Positions 40,010 through 50,131 of a stretch of DNA of 64,000 nucleotides are shown in pieces (the stretch's first letter is position 1; the number at the start of each line of letters is the position of its first letter). Source of the DNA: Lachnospiraceae bacterium (GTDB lineage: Bacteria; Bacillota_A; Clostridia; Lachnospirales; Lachnospiraceae); NCBI GenBank assembly GCA_900764695.1, contig CAAFOY010000070.1, forward strand, positions 1-64,000, given 5' to 3'. The translations under genes and the position numbers were made by a program. Under the pieces are notes generated by a model, which worked only from the letters and a program-made list of their open reading frames with translations, was not told where the DNA came from and did not search any database.

Positions 40010-41713
40010 CTATTTCTTTTTATCTGGTCTTCCAATCATCACAAGACCTCCATTATGATAGTCCTGAATGACAACACCTGTTGCTTCATCAACCGCTTCC
40101 ACTATCTTTCCGTCACCGACATAAATTCCAACGTGACTGATATTTTTATATCTTCCATTATTGGAATAACTGTAAAATATTAAATCTCCGGGTTTCAGAT
40201 TTTTCTCTTTTACGGTACATTTGTTATTACTGCACCACTGTGCCTCTGCTGCCGCAGTATTGGAACCACCCGTCATTATGGAAATACCTGCGCTGTTCCA
40301 TGCATAGTAGGCAAGAGATGAACAGTCAAAATGTGTACCCGAATTTCTAAGTGGCTGGCTGTATGGATAACCTACCTTTGACAAAGCAAAGGTTACTGCC
40401 GTCCTTGCTTTTCCATCCGCTATTTTTTCTGTAATTGCATCAATTTCACTCTGTGACAGGGAAGATTTCTTATTGCCTCCGCTCTGTGTACCTGTATTTC
40501 CACCGGCAATCCCAAGAGCCGCCATGCTTTCCTGACTCATCAGGGAATTAAGAAGATTTATTTCATCCTCGCTCATACTGTACTCTGTTTCCATCTGATA
40601 ATAAGTTTTGAACGTCACATTTACATACAGTACCTTCTTTTTTACTTTCTTTCCCTCATCATTTTTGATTTTTTCTTCCCCTGTGGATATGGTGTATGTA
40701 CACATATCGTCAAATACGGATTTTAAGTTAGCCTTTCCTGTTTCATCCATAACCGTCGCAGTATTTCCCACACCGTACTTCACCATATAGACACTCATGA
40801 CATCATAATAATTTGACGGTGCTGATAATGTTCCTTCATAGTCAACATATACGATTTTTCCAATGTCACAGTCCTTATGCTCCGTCACAAGAATATTGAT
40901 GTCCCTGTTAAATTCAGCCATATACTGGCTTGTGACCGTCATTACCGTATCTCCACTTTCTAATGGTGGGAAAAATATAGAAAACGGTGAGTTATATATA
41001 AGTGCCACTACAAGTGATATGATTATTGCAGCCACACCGATTATCAGAAGTAGTCCTAATACAATCGGAAGAAGCAACAACCCCACTTTTACTGCAATCA
41101 TTTTTACAACATCTCCCACACCACTTCCGGTATCCTCTATGCCTGCTTTGCCTGATATTCCTGTTCCTGCACTCTTTAACTTTTCTATAACAAGGGCAAG
41201 TTTTCTTTTTTTTACGTTTTTGTCTTTACTGCTGCTTCCACTATTTTTATGGCTTTTCGGTTTATCCTTTCCTGTTCTGTTTGATTCGGATTTTACACCG
41301 CCATTTTGATAATGAATTTTTCTCTCCTTAACCTGACTTTCAGATTTTTTTGAGTCATCGCTGTGGATTTTCTTTTTATCTGGCTTTTTCTTTTCTCTTA
41401 TACTTTTTACCTGTGTCTCTTTTATATGCCTTTTCTTTATTTGTTCCCTTACAGTCTTTCCGGTCTTTTTTGCAGTTTTTGTTACCGGACTTGTAATAAC
41501 TGCTGCGGTCATTAAAGCACTTTCCGCTTCCTCACTGCCTTCTAACTGGTTAAGTGTAGCTTTGACACCTTTCCTTGTTGTCACTTCCACACCGGTTTTT
41601 AAAATGCTTTTCTTATCCTTAATTACCTTTCTTTTATCGGTGTCATTTCTTCTGAAATTTGGCATGTCACGGCTGTGAATATGCCTTTCCTGCTTCTTAT
41701 TTTTCTTTTTCAT
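40010..41713 (-). CDS. Membrane-anchored NlpC/P60 cell-wall hydrolase
   Basis: About 567 residues. A long basic, lysine-rich cytosolic part (to about 190) is followed by one strong membrane segment (LLLLPIVLGLLLIIG) and an extracellular region. The C-terminal NlpC/P60 domain has the catalytic cysteine in HFDCSSLAYYAW and the histidine in SHVGIYVGDG. These proteins open the peptidoglycan for the conjugation channel in Gram-positive ICEs (VirB1-like role). ATG 41713 follows AGGAGG; an earlier frame start at 41740 lies inside the terminator hairpin. Neighbours are VirB4-module genes, interrupted by the KAP NTPase gene. Confidence 0.93.
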   Translation of the reverse strand: MKKKNKKQERHIHSRDMPNFRRNDTDKRKVIKDKKSILKTGVEVTTRKGVKATLNQLEGSEEAESALMTAAVITSPVTKTAKKTGKTVREQIKKRHIKETQVKSIREKKKPDKKKIHSDDSKKSESQVKERKIHYQNGGVKSESNRTGKDKPKSHKNSGSSSKDKNVKKRKLALVIEKLKSAGTGISGKAGIEDTGSGVGDVVKMIAVKVGLLLLPIVLGLLLIIGVAAIIISLVVALIYNSPFSIFFPPLESGDTVMTVTSQYMAEFNRDINILVTEHKDCDIGKIVYVDYEGTLSAPSNYYDVMSVYMVKYGVGNTATVMDETGKANLKSVFDDMCTYTISTGEEKIKNDEGKKVKKKVLYVNVTFKTYYQMETEYSMSEDEINLLNSLMSQESMAALGIAGGNTGTQSGGNKKSSLSQSEIDAITEKIADGKARTAVTFALSKVGYPYSQPLRNSGTHFDCSSLAYYAWNSAGISIMTGGSNTAAAEAQWCSNNKCTVKEKNLKPGDLIFYSYSNNGRYKNISHVGIYVGDGKIVEAVDEATGVVIQDYHNGGLVMIGRPDKKK

Positions 41714-41733
41714 TTTTCCTCCTGAAATAAAGA

Positions 41734-41765
41734 AAGCCACTACAAATTTTGCTTTGTAATGGCTT
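41734..41765 (-). terminator. Intrinsic terminator after the KAP NTPase gene
   Basis: A 13-bp hairpin (AAGCCATTACAAA pairing with TTTGTAGTGGCTT, one G-T pair) lies 90 bp after the KAP gene stop and is followed on the minus strand by a T-rich run. It isolates the KAP gene from the ICE gene downstream. Confidence 0.7.
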
Positions 41766-41854
41766 AAAATTTTTTCGTGATATTATTCAATTATTTCATT
41801 CACTTACTTTTTATTATACTTGAATTATCAAGGTGTCTATTTTTAAGATATTAT

Positions 41855-43981
41855 TTACTCCGCTATATCTTTCCTTTTAAGCAAATTCGCATATTTACAC
41901 ATATCAGCTTGTAATCTTCTTAATGCTATTTCTTTAGTTCTACTTTTATTTTCATTAAGTGATTCCATTTTATATTTACATATAGCTTTTACTATTTCAT
42001 AGTCTACAGAATAAAAATCTACAAGATTTGAAAATGAATAAACATTTTCTACAGCATCACAAAAAAAACTTATCTCTTTTGGACTTGCAAGTTTAAATTT
42101 CTCAATTAACTTATTATACTCAAACAAAGATAAAAACTTTCCTTGTTTCTGAAACTCTAAGCTATTGTTTTTACAAAACACTTCTAATTGTTCATTCCAT
42201 TGCATATCAAATATTTTTGTGCCATTTTCATCTACGATTGCATCATCCAATTCATCTCGTTCAATCATTTCAATTAATGGCATTGTTAAGCATCTATACT
42301 CATAAGCAAACTCTTTATCTTCTGACAAAACACATATCATTTCTTTCGTAAGTTTATTTTCACTTTCATTAAGATATTCAACCATTAAATCAATAAATTC
42401 TGAAATATCATATATTTCCCAATCTTCATATTGATGCCTTACGACTTCCTTTTGTTTACCCAAAGACATTCCTACAAACTGACCACTTTCTGTAGAATCA
42501 TAAAGTCTGCCTTTTTGTTTTTGATTTTCACTAGTAATTAACCCAAAATTAGGATTGTTTATGCGCATCAGTGTAAGGATTATATCTTTAAATTCTTGTG
42601 GATAATATTTTTTGTGTTCTAACTCTTTCTTCATTTGTAAAATAAGTTGTTTTACCTCATCATCTTGTAATAAATACCACTCATATAGACTGTTAAGTGC
42701 TAATAATCGATGTTCATTTGTTTGTTCTAATGCTTTTTTTGACTCAACCTTTTGATTTATAACTTTTTGAATATCTGCATAGACTACTTCCTTATCAATA
42801 CATTGTGTTTTCCAATACTCATTCACAAATGCATATCCATATATTTTTGTACGCTGTATTGCAAACAATCTGTTGTTCACGCATCCATAACGAGTATTTT
42901 TAGGCCAATTGTACTCATCTATCCCATTTGTTCTTCTTATAGCAGAATATACTGTATACAACACAATCGTTTTTAGTTCATCCCTTAGAATTACTTTATC
43001 TGATATTCTGTCTTGTTCAATTGAGGAAATAATATCCTCAATTGCAATAAATGAAACAATTAATGTTCTTAAATTTCGATTTCCTTCTTGCTCAAATAAA
43101 TCAAAAATATCTTGGCTGCTTTCTTCAACTATTTTTTGTACATTTTTATCCTTAATATATTCTGATATTATCTCATCAAATGACTCCTTAATTGAAATAC
43201 TATATGGTACCGTTAATCCAATTAATTTTTCTCTAGTTCTTTCGTATGTTGTTTTCCTGCCAAAATAATGACGAGTTATCTTGGCTAATTCTTCACGATT
43301 TATTTTATTATCGGATTCTTTTTGACTTTCATTTATGACATTTCTATTTTTTCTTTCTATTAAGTTTTCTACATCAAGTCTGCTGTTCAATGCAATTTCA
43401 TATTTTAATGCCATTGCAATTTCATCTTCATCTCTATTTATTTCTTGTTCATTTGCGACTAATATAATTTTATATTCCTTATTCTCAGACAAATTATTAA
43501 GAAATCCCATCAACTCAATAATATCAATTTGACATCTTTCAATATCATCAAAAATAAGAAGTGGTTTTTTGTCCTTACCGATGCTCTGTTCAAGCATATT
43601 TTTTGCCATATCAGCAACATTACCATCTGTTCCCATCTTGTTTTCCAAAAATTTAATGGCATTTTTTCCCAATAATTCGATCCTCTTTATTAGTGCATCA
43701 CTTACTATGTCAATTTTTTCTGTTTTATCTTCTACTACTTTTTCTATCCATTTTTCATAAATTAAATCTTGTATTTTTTCTATGTCAGAAACACCATATA
43801 AAGATATTTGATATATCTGAAATTTATTTTTATTGATTTGAGGAATCAATTTATTATTAATAAAAAATGTTTTCCCACATCCCCATTCACCATTTAAAAG
43901 TATTGCTTGTTTTTTTCTATCATCTTCAATATATTCTCTAATTATATTTATTGTTTCTTCTATAGAAAGTAATCTAGGCAT
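41855..43981 (-). CDS. KAP-family P-loop NTPase (candidate defence cargo)
   Basis: A 708-residue protein. The N-terminal KAP domain has Walker A NGEWGCGKTFF (about residues 30 to 40) and Walker B LLIFDDIERC. No clear membrane pair is seen in the usual insertion. The C-terminal 400 residues are helical and unrecognised. KAP NTPases occur in phage-exclusion and other defence systems as well as in membrane-associated complexes. The gene is more AT-rich than its neighbours, and has its own likely promoter and terminator. It splits the VirB4 and NlpC/P60 genes, which suggests cargo. ATG 43981 follows AGGAGG; the longer frame from 44062 is not preferred. Confidence 0.82.
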   Translation of the reverse strand: MPRLLSIEETINIIREYIEDDRKKQAILLNGEWGCGKTFFINNKLIPQINKNKFQIYQISLYGVSDIEKIQDLIYEKWIEKVVEDKTEKIDIVSDALIKRIELLGKNAIKFLENKMGTDGNVADMAKNMLEQSIGKDKKPLLIFDDIERCQIDIIELMGFLNNLSENKEYKIILVANEQEINRDEDEIAMALKYEIALNSRLDVENLIERKNRNVINESQKESDNKINREELAKITRHYFGRKTTYERTREKLIGLTVPYSISIKESFDEIISEYIKDKNVQKIVEESSQDIFDLFEQEGNRNLRTLIVSFIAIEDIISSIEQDRISDKVILRDELKTIVLYTVYSAIRRTNGIDEYNWPKNTRYGCVNNRLFAIQRTKIYGYAFVNEYWKTQCIDKEVVYADIQKVINQKVESKKALEQTNEHRLLALNSLYEWYLLQDDEVKQLILQMKKELEHKKYYPQEFKDIILTLMRINNPNFGLITSENQKQKGRLYDSTESGQFVGMSLGKQKEVVRHQYEDWEIYDISEFIDLMVEYLNESENKLTKEMICVLSEDKEFAYEYRCLTMPLIEMIERDELDDAIVDENGTKIFDMQWNEQLEVFCKNNSLEFQKQGKFLSLFEYNKLIEKFKLASPKEISFFCDAVENVYSFSNLVDFYSVDYEIVKAICKYKMESLNENKSRTKEIALRRLQADMCKYANLLKRKDIAE

Positions 43982-44168
43982 TTTATCATCCTCCTCATTG
44001 TAGTTTTCATATTTGTATCTTTCAATAATTAGACATAATTTTATTATCTTTGCACTAATCACACAATAACAAACATAAAATAATATGCATAATATTTCAT
44101 TACATATGCTCTGGAATCCTTAAAAAAAATACTAACTAAAATAAGATAATTATAGTATTGCATTTACT

Positions 44169-44211
44169 ATTATACTGTTTGATTAAATATTAACATATGA
44201 TTTAATATTTA
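44169..44211 (-). promoter_or_regulatory. Candidate KAP-gene promoter and palindromic operator
   Basis: A perfect 10-bp inverted repeat (TAAATATTAA, 44184-44193, and TTAATATTTA, 44202-44211) overlaps the place of a -35 box for the minus-strand TATAAT at 44169-44174. A repressor or activator site is plausible. The rest of 43982-44250 is AT-rich and shows no gene. Confidence 0.4.
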
Positions 44212-44250
44212 TCCACACACAGTATCCTACAGATATCTGTTCTTTATCCT

Positions 44251-46602
44251 TCATTTCTCATGAATATTTGTATTGTATAACTTATATAATCCTGTATCTT
44301 TCCTAATCGTATTATCAAAAGGTATTATCACATTTCCGCACTTTATTAGTCCCATCCCCGACGGAACATTGCTTACAAATTCAAGTTGCGATTCCGATAC
44401 CCCGACTACATCTGCTATTTTTTCTGCGTCTGTATTTGCCTGTTTTAATATTGCAATGAACTCACTGTTTGCAAGCATCGTTGTAACAGTATAGTTCTGC
44501 AAAAGGTCAACCACATTCTGAGTAATTCCAGTACAAAGACCGCCCTGTTTTCTTACTTTCTTCCACAACTGCTGTAAATACTTTGCACTGTATTCTGAAT
44601 TGAGCAGCACATGTATTTCATCAATATAAAGCCAAGTTGCCCTGCCTTTCTGACCGTTCTCAACAATTCTCTGCTGTATTGCCTCCATCATAATAAGCAT
44701 TGATATCGGTGCCAGGTCCTGTCCTAAATCCCTGATACCGTATACCGTAAATCTGTTATCCATATCCACGTTTGTCTGATGGTTAAAAATATTAAGGGAG
44801 CCTTTTACAAATATCTCAAGCGATAATGCAATATCCTTTGCTATTTTCTTCTCCTCTGCATCACTCTGTATTAACAGCTGTTCATAAAAATCTGACATTA
44901 CCGGAATATACTTCTCCCTGCTTCTTGCAATCTCCAGATACATTTCCGTCAAACATCTGTCAATGATGGAACGCTGCTGTGGTGTTAAAGGCTGATTCAG
45001 ACACTGCTCACACAGTCCGAACATAAAAGAACATTTTTCCCTTATCCATCCCTTAGAATCCCTTGCATCAAGATTCCACACATCCATATCCAAAGGATTT
45101 ACATAGTTATCAGTATATGTGGACAGATTTACAACCGTACCCCCATATGTTTTTGCAATGTCAAAATATTCCATCATCGGATCGATAACAATTACATCAT
45201 CTTCACCTTTTAGGAATACACTACCCATTTCCATCTTGCTGAAAAATGATTTTCCTGAACCCGGAACACCGAATACGAATCCGTTTCCGTTTATCAGCTT
45301 CTTTCTGTTTCCCACATTTATGTTCTTTGAAACCTGATTGATACCGTAATAATTACCTCCATCATCCCTTAATTCCTGTACGTTAAAAGGTACAAGACCT
45401 GCAAGGGAATTTGTAAGCATTGTTCTCATTGTTTCCACCTGTCTTACACCAATCGGAAGCACCGTATTTAATGCCTCCCTCTGCATAAACTGATGTGTAT
45501 CAATAGCAATTCCGTTACTTTTTCCGATTGTTACAATAGTTTCGCATATACTGTCAAGCTCTGCCTTATCATCTGCCATTACAATAATATTTACTGCGGT
45601 ATAAAACATGCTCTCATCATTTTCCCTGACATTGGTCATCATATCCTCAATGTCCTTTTTCTCCATTCTCTTTGTATATGAAATCTCCGTGGAAAAGTCA
45701 TTATTTTTGTTTCTTACCCTCTGCTGTTTTATAATATCCGATTCAACTCCAAGATATTTCTTCTGTAATAACCTTATTGTCATGTCCTTTGGAACCGGTA
45801 CAACATCTATGCTTGTAATCATGTGCACCGGAAGCATTGTTATCGTATTAAGTAACTCCTCTGAAAGACTCTTTGGATATTTCTTAAAGAAAAGTGCCCT
45901 GCACACTTTGTTTTCATCCTCGAAATAATCCTGATGAAACTTTATCATTCCATTGCACAAATCATTTCTGAAATCCCTTCCGATACGTTTTGCCTTCCTG
46001 ATGTCAAAGTCAAATTCATCTTCCTTTCCAAGATTATAAAAATCATGAAGAATACGGAGTCTTTCATTTCCGCTTAAAGGCTGAATATCTGTTCCAAGTT
46101 CATTAAATGCCTTTCTGACATTTACCTCAATCGTTGCAAACTGTGCCTTTGCTTCTTCAAAAGTCTTTCTTTCCACAGTAATTGTCAGATACTTTTCCTG
46201 CTCAATTCCCTGTCTGCCCTCCTTAATCTTTTCCTCGATAATGTCATTGTAAATCTTTCTGAAATCATCAAATTCATCATTTAAGTAAGGAAGCAGTATA
46301 TATCTTCTCAAATCCTGCATATCCTTGTTTTTATTGTTAATTGTTATCTTAAAGCAACAGTCAAATGAATTTAAAAACTTACAGTATCTCTGCAAAATGT
46401 CTTCCTGCTCATCATAGGTTGCTGTCGTATAATTGATATCCATAAACTTATATGTCTTTGAATACTTATTATCCAAAACCTTAAAAATACCGTTTTCCGA
46501 TACTTCCATTATTTCTATTGTTTCCTGTATGGACTTCGGGCTTTTGTAAAGCGGTTCTGATGCTTTTTTTAGTTCCCTGAAGCCATCTGAAAATATGCCC
46601 AT
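44251..46602 (-). CDS. virB4: VirB4-type conjugation ATPase
   Basis: A 783-residue ATPase that energises the type IV secretion channel. Walker A is GVPGSGKSFF and Walker B is TWLYIDEIHVLL, followed by a Q-rich motif in ITQNVVDLL. The N-terminal half is the VirB4 regulatory region. Length and order fit VirB4 of Tn1549-like elements. It starts 15 bp after the PrgI gene. GGAGGAGG precedes the ATG. Confidence 0.95.
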   Translation of the reverse strand: MGIFSDGFRELKKASEPLYKSPKSIQETIEIMEVSENGIFKVLDNKYSKTYKFMDINYTTATYDEQEDILQRYCKFLNSFDCCFKITINNKNKDMQDLRRYILLPYLNDEFDDFRKIYNDIIEEKIKEGRQGIEQEKYLTITVERKTFEEAKAQFATIEVNVRKAFNELGTDIQPLSGNERLRILHDFYNLGKEDEFDFDIRKAKRIGRDFRNDLCNGMIKFHQDYFEDENKVCRALFFKKYPKSLSEELLNTITMLPVHMITSIDVVPVPKDMTIRLLQKKYLGVESDIIKQQRVRNKNNDFSTEISYTKRMEKKDIEDMMTNVRENDESMFYTAVNIIVMADDKAELDSICETIVTIGKSNGIAIDTHQFMQREALNTVLPIGVRQVETMRTMLTNSLAGLVPFNVQELRDDGGNYYGINQVSKNINVGNRKKLINGNGFVFGVPGSGKSFFSKMEMGSVFLKGEDDVIVIDPMMEYFDIAKTYGGTVVNLSTYTDNYVNPLDMDVWNLDARDSKGWIREKCSFMFGLCEQCLNQPLTPQQRSIIDRCLTEMYLEIARSREKYIPVMSDFYEQLLIQSDAEEKKIAKDIALSLEIFVKGSLNIFNHQTNVDMDNRFTVYGIRDLGQDLAPISMLIMMEAIQQRIVENGQKGRATWLYIDEIHVLLNSEYSAKYLQQLWKKVRKQGGLCTGITQNVVDLLQNYTVTTMLANSEFIAILKQANTDAEKIADVVGVSESQLEFVSNVPSGMGLIKCGNVIIPFDNTIRKDTGLYKLYNTNIHEK

Positions 46603-46617
46603 TCTTATCCTCCTCTT

Positions 46618-47121
46618 CTATAAAAATTTACAGCCACAGGCAATGCCTATGGCTGCAATCACTACTGCTGTGCTTAATATCAGCACTTTTATCATTTTCT
46701 TTTTTGATTTTTCAAAACTGTCCTTTTTATCTGTTTCAGTTCCGGTGCTTTTTCCTTCTGTTCCTATTTCGGTTTTCTTCTTTTCTGCCTCCATCTCCAA
46801 CGCCACATCTTTTAACTCCGATACGTTTTCCGTTGACCTGTATATTAACGGTTTTACCTTAAACATGAAATGTATTCTTTTTTTCATCATCTGCATAAAG
46901 CTCATTCCGTTAAACGAATAAAATCCGCTGAGTGCAATCGGGGCAACGACAGGTATTGCAATATATGCTGATACCGTAAGTCCCACTTTTTTATAAGAAA
47001 TCAAAACGATTGCACCTCCAACCAGTACACTTAACACCGAATCAATCAGCTGTTTTGCGGTAAGACCTAAAACTACCGATTCCTGAAACTTATCTATGTC
47101 CCTGTTTATTTCTACTGACAC
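46618..47121 (-). CDS. PrgI family conjugation protein
   Basis: About 167 residues. The N-terminal PrgI domain has two membrane segments and the pattern SVEINRDIDKF, GLTAKQL and SFMQMMKKR. It is probably a VirB3-like inner-membrane partner of VirB4. After a charged middle comes a second hydrophobic segment at the C-terminus. I prefer the GTG at 47121, as PrgI proteins begin at this point; a GTG at 47130 is the other choice. It lies between DUF4313 and VirB4. Confidence 0.88.
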   Translation of the reverse strand: MSVEINRDIDKFQESVVLGLTAKQLIDSVLSVLVGGAIVLISYKKVGLTVSAYIAIPVVAPIALSGFYSFNGMSFMQMMKKRIHFMFKVKPLIYRSTENVSELKDVALEMEAEKKKTEIGTEGKSTGTETDKKDSFEKSKKKMIKVLILSTAVVIAAIGIACGCKFL

Positions 47122-47130
47122 GTTAATCAC

Positions 47131-47523
47131 CTACCTTGTCTTTTCTTCCTGTTTTTCTCTGTTAGCGTCTATGCCGCTCTCATATTTCTCCATCTGCTTG
47201 GGACAGAGTTCCCTCAATTTATCCACATTAAAAACATAAAGGGGATATTCACAAAAGCCGCTTCTAAGTGTAAGCCCTGTAAACTCCCCTAAATCATTAT
47301 CCTTTATGAATTTTTCCATCTCCGGCATATTGTTGGTATCAACATAACCGCAGTATTTTGGAACATCAACCAGATTTACGGTTACGTTTCCATACGGTTC
47401 TGGATATTCTCCCTGTGTATTTATCAGTTCAAGAAATATATTGCCATTATCCGCATATTGACTCATTGTAAGCTCTACTGTTTCTTCTCCCCATTTTGAT
47501 TCATATATCATCTGTTTTGCCAT
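47131..47523 (-). CDS. DUF4313 domain protein
   Basis: A 130-residue soluble protein of the DUF4313 kind, recognised by YESKWGEETVELTMSQY and the GYVDTNN and PLYVFN segments. It often lies between the VirB6-like and PrgI genes of Clostridia ICEs, as here. Function unknown. ATG 47523 has GAGGAGG upstream. Confidence 0.75.
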   Translation of the reverse strand: MAKQMIYESKWGEETVELTMSQYADNGNIFLELINTQGEYPEPYGNVTVNLVDVPKYCGYVDTNNMPEMEKFIKDNDLGEFTGLTLRSGFCEYPLYVFNVDKLRELCPKQMEKYESGIDANREKQEEKTR

Positions 47524-47539
47524 TATCTGCTTCCTCCTC

Positions 47540-48382
47540 TTATAATCCTAATGCTTTGCCTGTTAATCCCTGTGCTCCTTTGACCGTTCCTACCGTAAGT
47601 GCAATGGAAAACGTCATTTCGCACAGATAAATAAGTGTCTGCGTCCAGTCTGCATATTCTCCCGTAAACGATGGCAGTCCCGAATTAATGACTGCATTGC
47701 ATACAATAATTGCAAGTGCCATTGTGACTGCTTCAAAAACCACAGACAGAAAATACCTTGCATAAGATGCTGCCGTATGGCTTACCATTCTATTTCCGCT
47801 TACAGTGGAAAATGCAATTGCTCCAAACGGAACAATTATCAGTATTTTTAAAAATCTGAAATATACCGTGTATATCAGGAAAAAACCGCAGACAATAATA
47901 ACGATTGACAGTATTGATGCGAGTATCAGCATTACAAGGCTGGCACCAAATCCAAGATTCTTAATTACTTCTGCCTGCGTGCTGTTTATCGTAAGTTCAG
48001 TCATGTTTCCTGCACTGAGCAGCTTTACCAGATTACCTGCTGAACTGAAAAATGCTTTCATGATGGTTACGTTATTGGCAACCAGCCACTCAGCAATTCC
48101 TACTCTCATAAGCATTCTTAATATCACTTCAAATCTCATGTCCTCTTTAATGTCCACACTTTCCGAACAGAAACCGATAACAAAGAAAAGAACCACAAGT
48201 GAAGAACCTACCCCGACAAATATCGGCTCAATGCTCTCCACTGCACTCCACGGTCCTCCGCCCTTAAACGATTCAGGTGACTGACCTAAAAGTGAGAACA
48301 CTAGTGATACCTGATTGTTCCAGAACCCAAATACCATCTCCAAAAGATCAAGTATCTGCTGTCCAAGTTTAAATATGTCCAA
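47540..48382 (-). CDS. VirB6-like polytopic membrane protein
   Basis: A 280-residue protein with about six membrane segments, resembling the conjugative-transposon VirB6/TrbL proteins of Tn1549-like elements (CD0411-type). It forms the membrane part of the transfer channel. The start is TTG at 48382 after GAGGTGA. It lies 35 bp after the Maff2 gene. Confidence 0.85.
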   Translation of the reverse strand: MDIFKLGQQILDLLEMVFGFWNNQVSLVFSLLGQSPESFKGGGPWSAVESIEPIFVGVGSSLVVLFFVIGFCSESVDIKEDMRFEVILRMLMRVGIAEWLVANNVTIMKAFFSSAGNLVKLLSAGNMTELTINSTQAEVIKNLGFGASLVMLILASILSIVIIVCGFFLIYTVYFRFLKILIIVPFGAIAFSTVSGNRMVSHTAASYARYFLSVVFEAVTMALAIIVCNAVINSGLPSFTGEYADWTQTLIYLCEMTFSIALTVGTVKGAQGLTGKALGL

Positions 48383-48416
48383 CTTTCATCACCTCTCTTT
48401 CTCCGACATTTCCATA

Positions 48417-48788
48417 CTAAAATCCCAAAATTCCAAGAACGGATGATATACCTGCCATCATTACTCCTGCCACAATTCCTTTCAGTGCCGAGTTCATTGT
48501 GGAGGAATCCTGCTGCTGATAAGCCTGTGCAAACTCCATTACATTTTTTGCAAGAATAATTACACCTATCGCCCCAATAATCGCGATGACAAGTGTTTTC
48601 AGGTTATCAAGCGGTTTTGTAACGGAACTTGTGTCTGCTGCCATTACATTTGTACATTCAATCGCTGTCATTGTTATCACACCCGATACTGCAGGTATGA
48701 TGTTCTTCCTTACTCTGTTTATAAATCTTTTCATTCTGTTCTTCTCCACCACTCTGTTATCTGGTGTTAAAATATTTTCTTTTTCCAT
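48417..48788 (-). CDS. Maff2 family pilin-like protein (VirB2-like)
   Basis: About 123 residues with a signal-like first hydrophobic segment ending near VMAADT and two further hydrophobic segments separated by QAYQQQDSSTMNSALKG. This is the Maff2/TrbC-like pattern; the protein probably corresponds to VirB2. ATG 48788 has AAGGAG nine bases upstream, preferred over the longer frame starting at 48875. Confidence 0.82.
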   Translation of the reverse strand: MEKENILTPDNRVVEKNRMKRFINRVRKNIIPAVSGVITMTAIECTNVMAADTSSVTKPLDNLKTLVIAIIGAIGVIILAKNVMEFAQAYQQQDSSTMNSALKGIVAGVMMAGISSVLGILGF

Positions 48789-48951
48789 ATCATTTTGCTC
48801 CTTCTTCATAAAATAAGCCGATACAAGGTCTCCCTCATACCGGCTGTTAGTAGTAAATATATAATAATCAGGCAATGCCTGTTGTATTGATTAGTAGGGC
48901 TTTCCCCGATGTGTTTATGCTGTAACCACCCCCTCTTTATGGCACGAAAAA

Positions 48952-48979
48952 AGCACCTCAACCCTATGGCTAAAGTGCT
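48952..48979 (-). terminator. Intrinsic terminator after the cargo island
   Basis: A 12-pair hairpin (AGCACTTTAGCC with GGGTTGAGGTGCT, several G-T pairs) followed by TTTTTTC on the minus strand, 54 bp after the DUF3795 gene. It separates the cargo island from the Maff2 operon. The remainder of 48876-49032 holds nothing recognised. Confidence 0.65.
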
Positions 48980-49032
48980 CTTGAATATCTTTATCTACTT
49001 TTAAATGAAATTAATCACAAACCGAAATTTGT

Positions 49033-49326
49033 CTATTTCTTTTTAGAATATAAGTTTGCCAATTCAGTTAATTCTTCTACCATATTTTCCCTCCAAATTA
49101 CTTTTTGAATAAGCCACTCACAAGGAAATTCTTCACATAATCCACAGAATTGGACATTATGTTCTCTTGCACATTTATGTATTGGACAGCCGTCGGATAA
49201 TGTCCATTCCATACAATGCCCATCAGACTCTATACAACCTTGACAACTGCCATTTTCTTTTTTCTTACACCCTACACAGCATTCTCCACAAGCAGTAATT
49301 GTTGTAAAATCTATATTATTTCTCAT
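49033..49326 (-). CDS. DUF3795 small cysteine-rich protein
   Basis: A 97-residue protein with eleven cysteines in pairs (CGECCVGC, CQGC, CGLCEEFPC), typical of DUF3795. The cysteines probably bind zinc or an Fe-S cluster. Family function is unknown. It lies in the island between the VirD4 and Maff2 genes, where Tn1549-like elements usually have none. Confidence 0.85.
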   Translation of the reverse strand: MRNNIDFTTITACGECCVGCKKKENGSCQGCIESDGHCMEWTLSDGCPIHKCAREHNVQFCGLCEEFPCEWLIQKVIWRENMVEELTELANLYSKKK

Positions 49327-49442
49327 ATTCTCGCCCTCACTAATTCAAATTTGATATCACTAAAAAATCTTTTAAATAAACATTATCATTATACCTTTAT
49401 TTTTTTCATTAAAAAATTTTTTTCAATATCATTATGTTTTCA

Positions 49443-50000
49443 TTATAGCTCTTCTATCTCCACAAACCACTCCGACTTAATGTGTGCATCATCCGAAAGT
49501 CTTAATATGAGATTCTCATCACATATAAAACTACTTTCAATCCATTCATCATATAATCTTAATATTGCCTGCTTCAAAAATTCTACTGTCTTTTCGCAAT
49601 CAGTTTTTGGTGGATTATTTATATCAAAAATCACTTCTGACAAAGGAATTAAATACTCCATACAATAATATTTACTATTATTACAATAATCAGAAATCAT
49701 TCCATTAATACCAAGAAGCCATTCAATGTTTTGCATTATTTCAGGACCACTGGATAATACATTATAATAATTGTTTTTTTCTAAATATGACCTAAAAGCA
49801 AATCCATTTACACAATAATCCTGAGCAGTATTATATCCTAGCCTAGATCTTACATAATATATGTTACCACCATCATACTTAAATTCATTATCTAATGGTT
49901 GTAACTCCCCCTTATAAAACATATTAATATGACCCTCTCCTTTTTCAAATGTTACGTTATGCTTTTTAAAAAATTTAGATATTGAAGTATCTTCTAACAA
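49443..50000 (-). pseudogene. Unknown gene with likely premature stop
   Basis: An open frame of 185 residues from a TTG at 50000, without a family I recognise; its aromatic- and acid-rich makeup recalls toxin-immunity proteins, a weak hint. The same frame continues upstream as clear coding-like sequence, DEYLVSDF, but is broken by a TAG at 50052-50054. An upstream GTG at 50093 would give the start of the older protein. The stop makes a truncated or dead gene likely. It may still be translated from the TTG. Confidence 0.45.
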
Positions 50001-50131
50001 AAAATCTGATACTAAATATTCATCAATACTTTTATCACAATTATCGAATGGCTAATCCCCATCGTCTTTCTTTCCAACAAAAGTTCTTTCCACTATATAA
50101 TTCAGTCAATTAAGTTGGTTCCTTTAGTCTG

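Noticed and set aside
41855..44062. Longer KAP protein from the ATG-like start at 44062
   Set aside because: AGGAGG lies just before ATG 43981 and would be inside the coding region of the longer form.
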